Shown here: positions 60,118-64,000 of the stretch, piece after piece
Numbering within the stretch: the first letter of the stretch is position 1
How the letters are laid out: each line of letters starts with the position of its first letter
DNA from: Clostridium sp. AN503
GTDB lineage: Bacteria > Bacillota > Clostridia > Lachnospirales > Lachnospiraceae
Length of the DNA: 64,000 bases
Assembly: GCF_040719375.1 (NCBI RefSeq)
Contig: NZ_JBFDTP010000002.1
Coordinates: 744,001 to 808,000 of the forward strand
Direction of reading: 5' to 3'
Notes under the pieces: model-generated
The model's database searches: none
What the model saw: only the letters and a program-made list of their open reading frames with translations
Told to the model about the DNA's origin: nothing
Made by a program: the position numbers and the translations under genes

Positions 60118-60921
60118 ATGGCAGTATCAATATCGTACAAGCTGGAAAAGTTTGAAGGTCCCCTGGACCTGTTGTTGCATTTGATTGATAAGAATAAGGT
60201 GGATATTTACGATATTCCGATCGTGGAGATCACCCAGCAGTATCTGGATTATATGAACCAGATGGATAAGGAAGACTTAAACATTGTCAGCGACTTCCTG
60301 GTGATGGCAGCCACCCTTCTGGACATCAAATCCCGGATGCTCCTTCCCGCCCCGGTGGATGAGGAGGGCGAGGAGGAAGACCCGCGTGCGGAGCTGGTGG
60401 CGCGTCTTCTGGAGTATAAGAAATACAAGATGATGGCGCAGGAGCTTGCCGACATGGAAGAGAATGCACAGGGACTGCTCTTCAAAGCGCCGACTGTGCC
60501 GAAAGAGGTGGCGAAATACGAGCCGCCGGTGGATCTTGACAATCTTTTAGATGGCCTGACGTTAGCGCGGCTGCAGCGGATCTTTGAGTCTGTGATGAAA
60601 CGGCAGCAGGACAAGGTGGACCCGATCCGCAGCAGCTTTGGCACCATAAAAAAAGAGCCTGTGAGCCTTGAGGACAAGATCTTAAATGTGCTGGGGTATG
60701 CCAGGAAGCACCGCAGCTTCAGCTTCCGGCAGATGCTGGAGCGGCAGAGCGACAAGCTGGAAGTGGTCGTGACATTCCTGGCGATCCTGGAGCTGATGAA
60801 GATGGGGAAGATCCAGCTGACCCAGGAGCATACGTTTGACGATATGTATATCGAGACCCTGGAGGCTGAGGGAGAGGAAACAGAACTTGACCTGGAGGAA
60901 ATTGCAGGTCTGGAGGGATAG
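60118..60921 (+). CDS. scpA: Segregation and condensation protein A
   Basis: The 267-residue kleisin subunit bridges the SMC dimer in chromosome condensation. The N-terminal YKLEKFEGPLDLLLHLIDKNKVDIYDIPI block and ITQQYLDYM are the ScpA hallmarks (SMC neck-binding), followed by DFLVMAATLLDIKSRMLLP, and a C-terminal winged helix (about 190-245) binds the SMC head. The start at ATG 60118 lies behind GGACAGGAG. The scpB gene follows with no gap beyond the stop codon, the usual arrangement. Confidence 0.96.
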   Translation: MAVSISYKLEKFEGPLDLLLHLIDKNKVDIYDIPIVEITQQYLDYMNQMDKEDLNIVSDFLVMAATLLDIKSRMLLPAPVDEEGEEEDPRAELVARLLEYKKYKMMAQELADMEENAQGLLFKAPTVPKEVAKYEPPVDLDNLLDGLTLARLQRIFESVMKRQQDKVDPIRSSFGTIKKEPVSLEDKILNVLGYARKHRSFSFRQMLERQSDKLEVVVTFLAILELMKMGKIQLTQEHTFDDMYIETLEAEGEETELDLEEIAGLEG

Positions 60922-61854
60922 ATGGGAAGTTTATTTGAAGAGGATGATGATTTCGATCTGGCTGCCATAGAAGCGAGACATGCTGAGATGGAAGCGGAGG
61001 CGCTCCTGGACAAGCTGGACGCCGGAGCGGCGCCAGGTGATGCTGAAAAGGACCGTGAGGAAACTGGCGGGATATTCCCGGAGAGCGACTGGGAGGCGAT
61101 TGTGGAAGCCGTGTTGTTTACCATGGGGAATTCTGTGGAGCTGCGTCAGCTGGCGGTCGCCATTGACCAGAGCGAAAAAGTGACGAGACGGATTGTAGAA
61201 AACCTGCAGAAGCGGTATGAGCTTGAAAACCGAGGGATGCAGATCATTGCCCTGGAGGACTCTTATCAGATGAGTACACGGGCCAGGTTCTATGAAAATC
61301 TGATCCGGGTTGCAGCGACGCCTAAAAAGCATGTGCTCACGGACGTTGTTCTGGAAACTCTGTCGATCATTGCGTACAAGCAGCCGGTTACAAAGATGGA
61401 GATATCCAAGATAAGAGGCGTGTCCTCCGACCATGCGGTGAACCGTCTGGTGGAGTATGGGCTGATCTATGAGGTGGGCCGTCTGGATGCACCGGGAAGG
61501 CCGGCACTATTTGCCACCACAGAAGAGTTCCTGCGGAGATTCGGCGTTGGGTCGGCGACCGATCTGCCGACCATGAACCCGGAGCAGGAGGAAGAGATCA
61601 TTCAGGAAGTGGAAGAAGAGCTGCAGATGAAGCTGAATGAGGTTCCTGAGGAGGGAGAGGAAGTCTCTGAAGGGGAAATGCCTGCGGTAGAGGAGTTGGC
61701 GGAAGAGGCAGCAGCGTCAGCGGAGACGGTGGTCGCGTTGGAAGAGGCAGCAGCGTCTGAGGAGACGGAGACTCCTGCAGCAGGGACAGCCGGCAAGCGG
61801 CAGGAAACAGATGAGGATGAGAGGAGCAGCAGAGATGCCGAAGATCAGGATTAA
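60922..61854 (+). CDS. scpB: Segregation and condensation protein B, with long acidic tail
   Basis: The 310-residue protein contains the ScpB tandem winged-helix core at about residues 50-225 (AIVEAVLFTMGNSVEL, LETLSIIAYKQPVTKMEIS, IRGVSSDHAVNRLVEYGLI, GRPALFATTEEFLRRFG). ScpB proteins are usually about 180-200 residues; this one has an acidic N-terminal extension of about 45 residues and a Glu/Ala-rich C-terminal tail of about 85 residues with AAAS-E-T repeats. The tail looks disordered. The last 20 bases overlap the start of dut. Confidence 0.94.
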   Translation: MGSLFEEDDDFDLAAIEARHAEMEAEALLDKLDAGAAPGDAEKDREETGGIFPESDWEAIVEAVLFTMGNSVELRQLAVAIDQSEKVTRRIVENLQKRYELENRGMQIIALEDSYQMSTRARFYENLIRVAATPKKHVLTDVVLETLSIIAYKQPVTKMEISKIRGVSSDHAVNRLVEYGLIYEVGRLDAPGRPALFATTEEFLRRFGVGSATDLPTMNPEQEEEIIQEVEEELQMKLNEVPEEGEEVSEGEMPAVEELAEEAAASAETVVALEEAAASEETETPAAGTAGKRQETDEDERSSRDAEDQD

Positions 61855-62269
61855 ATATTTTAATGACAACATAGAAAAACTCACATACATAGGTGGTAAA
61901 TCGGACTGGATCGATCTGCGGGCGGCAGAGGATCTGGAGCTTGCAGCGGGAGAGTTCAAGCTGATCCCTCTGGGAGTTGCCATGGAGCTGCCAAAGGGTT
62001 ATGAGGCGCATGTTGTTCCGAGAAGCAGTACATATAAGAATTTTGGGATTATTCAGACGAACCATATGGGTGTGATCGATGAGACCTACTGTGGGGATAA
62101 TGACCAGTGGTTTTTCCCGGCTTATGCCATGCGGGATACGCAGATCCATGCAGGAGACCGGATCTGCCAGTTCCGTATTATGGAGCACCAGCCGGCGATT
62201 GTATTTGATGAAGTAGAGTCACTTGGACATGAGGACCGGGGCGGTCATGGAAGCACCGGCAGAAAGTAG
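61835..62269 (+). CDS. dut: dUTP diphosphatase (dUTPase)
   Basis: The start is ATG 61835 (MPKIRIKYFND), within the scpB end and behind GAGGAGCAGCAG. The 144-residue trimeric enzyme hydrolyses dUTP to dUMP and PPi. Its five motifs are visible: I near WIDLRAAED, II PRSSTYKNFG, III GVIDETYCGDN, IV DRICQFRI, and V RGGHGSTGRK, the Gly-rich lid. Motif III differs slightly from the common GVIDSDYRGE. The family is otherwise clear; a dCTP deaminase can be excluded by motif V. Confidence 0.92.
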   Translation: MPKIRIKYFNDNIEKLTYIGGKSDWIDLRAAEDLELAAGEFKLIPLGVAMELPKGYEAHVVPRSSTYKNFGIIQTNHMGVIDETYCGDNDQWFFPAYAMRDTQIHAGDRICQFRIMEHQPAIVFDEVESLGHEDRGGHGSTGRK

Positions 62270-62284
62270 AGAAAGCAGACTGAC

Positions 62285-63148
62285 GTGGAACGATACGAGA
62301 GAGAGAATGAGGGGCGCAGGCGCAGCCAGACGATGTCTGGACAGCCGGAACGCAGGCGTGGTCAGACGGCATCCGCTCAGCCGGAACGCAGGCGTTTTCA
62401 ACCGGAAACAGGAGATGCCAGGCAGGGACAGATGCCTTCCGGACAGGCAAGGGCGCGCGCCATGGCCCGGCGCAGGAGGAAACAGAGACAGCGCAGGATG
62501 ATCCTGGGCAGTTTGCTGCTGGTGATTTTGCTGATTGCGGGCGGGACCAGCTTTGGCGTGGTCCATTACAGGAATTTAAAAGAGAAGCAGGCCTTCGCAT
62601 CAGCAGGGATCGAGGCCATGGAGCAGGGCGATTATGAGGCGGCGATCGTAAGCTTTGACCAGGCGCTTTTAAAAGCGGACGGAAAGATCGGGGCCTTTGA
62701 AAAAGATGTATTACTTTACCGGGCCGAGGCAGAATATAAGCAGGAGGATTATCCGGCAGCAAAGAATACCTATGAGCTTCTTTTAAAAGAAGACAAAGAC
62801 AATGCTGAATACAAAAAGGGCATGGTACTCTGTCTGGTAGAGGCAGGCGATTATGGAGCGGCGCTGGACTTAGAGGTGCTTCAGGGGACCGTTTACAACC
62901 GGATGGCGAAGGAACAGATCGAAGCCGGACAGTACGACCGGGCGCTGGAATACATTGAGCAGGGAAAGACATTTGCGGAAGAATCGGCGGGCAGGGAGCT
63001 TGCGTTCAATGAGGCGGCTGCCTGGGAGTACAAGCATGACTATGCAAAGGCCCTGGAGCTGTTTGAAGCATATGTGCAGAAATATGGCGCGGATGAGACC
63101 GCAGAACGGGAGATTGCCTTTTTAAAGACCCGCCAGGGCAGTCATTAA
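62285..63148 (+). CDS. TPR-repeat membrane protein
   Basis: The 287-residue protein starts at GTG 62285; the ribosome binding site is weak, and later starts are possible. Residues 1-70 are strongly basic and contain a short duplication (SAQPERRR and GQPERRR; the 18-nt DNA unit CAGCCGGAACGCAGGCGT occurs at 62342 and 62378). One membrane segment (about 72-95) is followed by tetratricopeptide-like repeats (AMEQGDYEAAIVSFDQAL, EDYPAAKNTYELLLKED, AGQYDRALEYIEQGK, YAKALELFEAYVQKYG). It is probably a membrane-anchored scaffold with repeats outside the cell. No catalytic motif is visible and the partner is unknown. Confidence 0.75.
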   Translation: MERYERENEGRRRSQTMSGQPERRRGQTASAQPERRRFQPETGDARQGQMPSGQARARAMARRRRKQRQRRMILGSLLLVILLIAGGTSFGVVHYRNLKEKQAFASAGIEAMEQGDYEAAIVSFDQALLKADGKIGAFEKDVLLYRAEAEYKQEDYPAAKNTYELLLKEDKDNAEYKKGMVLCLVEAGDYGAALDLEVLQGTVYNRMAKEQIEAGQYDRALEYIEQGKTFAEESAGRELAFNEAAAWEYKHDYAKALELFEAYVQKYGADETAEREIAFLKTRQGSH

Positions 63149-63157
63149 GGAGTATAG

Positions 63158-64000
63158 ATGGCAGAACTTATAGAAGTAAAAGAAGTAGAAGAGCGAGTGA
63201 TCCTGATCGCAGTCAGTTTAAGCGACGAGGATGATACGGCGGCCTCTCTGGACGAACTGGAGGAGTTAGTCAAGACAGCGGGAGCCGTGACCGTGGACAA
63301 GATGATGCAGAACCGGGAGCGGATCCATCCGGGAACCTATCTGGGAAAGGGAAAGATCGAGGAGGTTCGGGAGCGTATCTGGGAGCTTAACGCCACCGGA
63401 GTTGTCTGTGATGATGAACTCTCTCCGGCCCAGCTTCGGAATCTGGAGGATGCGCTGGATACCAAGGTCATGGACCGGACTATGGTCATCCTGGATATCT
63501 TTGCGGCAAGGGCTACCACCAGCGAGGGGAAGATCCAGGTAGAGCTGGCCCAGCTCAAGTACCGGGCAGCCCGGCTGGTGGGACTTAGAAGCTCCCTGTC
63601 CCGTCTGGGCGGCGGCATCGGGACCAGAGGTCCGGGTGAGAAAAAGCTGGAGATGGACCGTCGTCTGATCCATGAGCGGATCGGACAGCTGAAAGCAGAG
63701 CTGGAGGAAGTGAAGCGCCACCGGGATGTGATACGGAAACAGCGGGAAAAGGCCCACACGCCTGTTGCCGCGATCGTGGGCTATACTAATGCGGGGAAGT
63801 CCACACTGTTAAATCGTCTGACGGATGCAGGGATACTGGCGGAAGATAAGCTGTTCGCAACCCTGGACCCGACCACCCGCGGCCTGGAGCTGGAGAGCGG
63901 ACAGAAGATTCTTCTGACGGATACCGTAGGATTTATCCGGAAGCTGCCCCACCATCTGATCGAAGCGTTCAAGAGCACGCTGGAGGAAGCAAAATACAGT
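63158..64000 (+). CDS. hflX: GTPase HflX, N-terminal part (runs off the window end)
   Basis: The frame starts at ATG 63158 behind AAGGAG and stays open to the last base, giving 281 residues. It has the HflX-specific N-terminal domain (RERIHPGTYLGKGKIEE, DDELSPAQLRNLED), the coiled-coil junction LSRLGGGIGTRGPGEKKLEMD (quoted as GGGIGTRGPGEKKLE), and the G domain with Walker A GYTNAGKSTLLNRL, switch region FATLDPTTR and DTVGFIRKLPHHLIEAF. HflX is a ribosome-binding GTPase that rescues or splits stalled and inactive ribosomes. The C-terminal end is outside the window. Confidence 0.96.
   Translation, partial: MAELIEVKEVEERVILIAVSLSDEDDTAASLDELEELVKTAGAVTVDKMMQNRERIHPGTYLGKGKIEEVRERIWELNATGVVCDDELSPAQLRNLEDALDTKVMDRTMVILDIFAARATTSEGKIQVELAQLKYRAARLVGLRSSLSRLGGGIGTRGPGEKKLEMDRRLIHERIGQLKAELEEVKRHRDVIRKQREKAHTPVAAIVGYTNAGKSTLLNRLTDAGILAEDKLFATLDPTTRGLELESGQKILLTDTVGFIRKLPHHLIEAFKSTLEEAKYS

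Noticed and set aside
60249..61124. Minus-strand frame of 291 codons across scpA and scpB
   Set aside because: The product is very rich in Ser and Arg, as expected of the antisense of Glu/Leu-rich coding sequence; both plus-strand genes are certain.

Overview
The window looks like a chromosomal segment of a Gram-positive anaerobe of the class Clostridia, most probably family Lachnospiraceae (the Enterocloster/Hungatella/Lachnoclostridium type). The reasons are: housekeeping blocks in a clostridial order (era-recO-lipoprotein-glyS; scpA-scpB-dut; a yrrL-trmR-U32 peptidase cluster); pyruvate phosphate dikinase, rubrerythrin and a desulfoferrodoxin-type domain; cell-wall-binding repeat proteins; AGGAGG-type ribosome binding sites; lipoprotein signal peptides; and a G+C content that looks close to 50%. 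No rRNA, tRNA, CRISPR array, prophage or insertion sequence was recognised. This assignment is inferred from gene content, not from a database search.

Layout. 1-14.8 kb is mostly housekeeping: the RNase J 3' end, a truncated MltG-like protein, tRNA wobble-uridine modification genes, a YdcF protein, an M16C peptidase, Era, RecO, a lipoprotein with a disturbed start, GlyRS, a HigBA-type toxin-antitoxin pair with a clear self-repression operator, a DJ-1 protein and an NAD-type isocitrate dehydrogenase. 15-25 kb is an uptake and desulfation locus: a NitT/TauT ABC importer with one binding protein, two different permeases and two different ATPases, then a cytosolic sulfatase, a modular hairpin repeat and a YesM/YesN two-component pair. 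25-35.8 kb carries ppdK, a Fic protein, a cell-wall-binding surface protein, BioY, RecQ, Nudix and GNAT enzymes, and an HTH regulator fused to a desulfoferrodoxin-like domain with a GyrI-like partner.

36-51.5 kb is accessory metabolism. A GntR regulator precedes a galactose-type ABC importer (mglBAC-like), two zinc alcohol dehydrogenases, a 3-hydroxyacid dehydrogenase and a sugar lactonase. Overlaps and short gaps suggest one operon that imports a sugar, oxidises it to a lactone, hydrolyses it and oxidises it again. Two overlapping LysR genes follow, then a tripartite tricarboxylate-type transporter (TctB, TctC, TctA order) and a second cytosolic sulfatase. 51.5-53.7 kb on the minus strand holds a frameshifted iron alcohol dehydrogenase and a PdaA-type deacetylase. 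53.8-64 kb returns to the plus strand: a D,D-carboxypeptidase, a YARHG lipoprotein, a DUF6062 protein, rubrerythrin, a HAD phosphatase, a metallophosphoesterase, a very long inverted repeat of about 264 nt, scpA-scpB-dut, a TPR membrane protein and the 5' part of hflX.

The most interesting observations are the complementary degeneration of ATP-site motifs in the two NitT/TauT ATPases, the HTH-desulfoferrodoxin fusion with all metal ligands kept, the two transporter-plus-sulfatase loci, the long inverted repeat upstream of scpA, and a 47-nt promoter block present twice about 9 kb apart.
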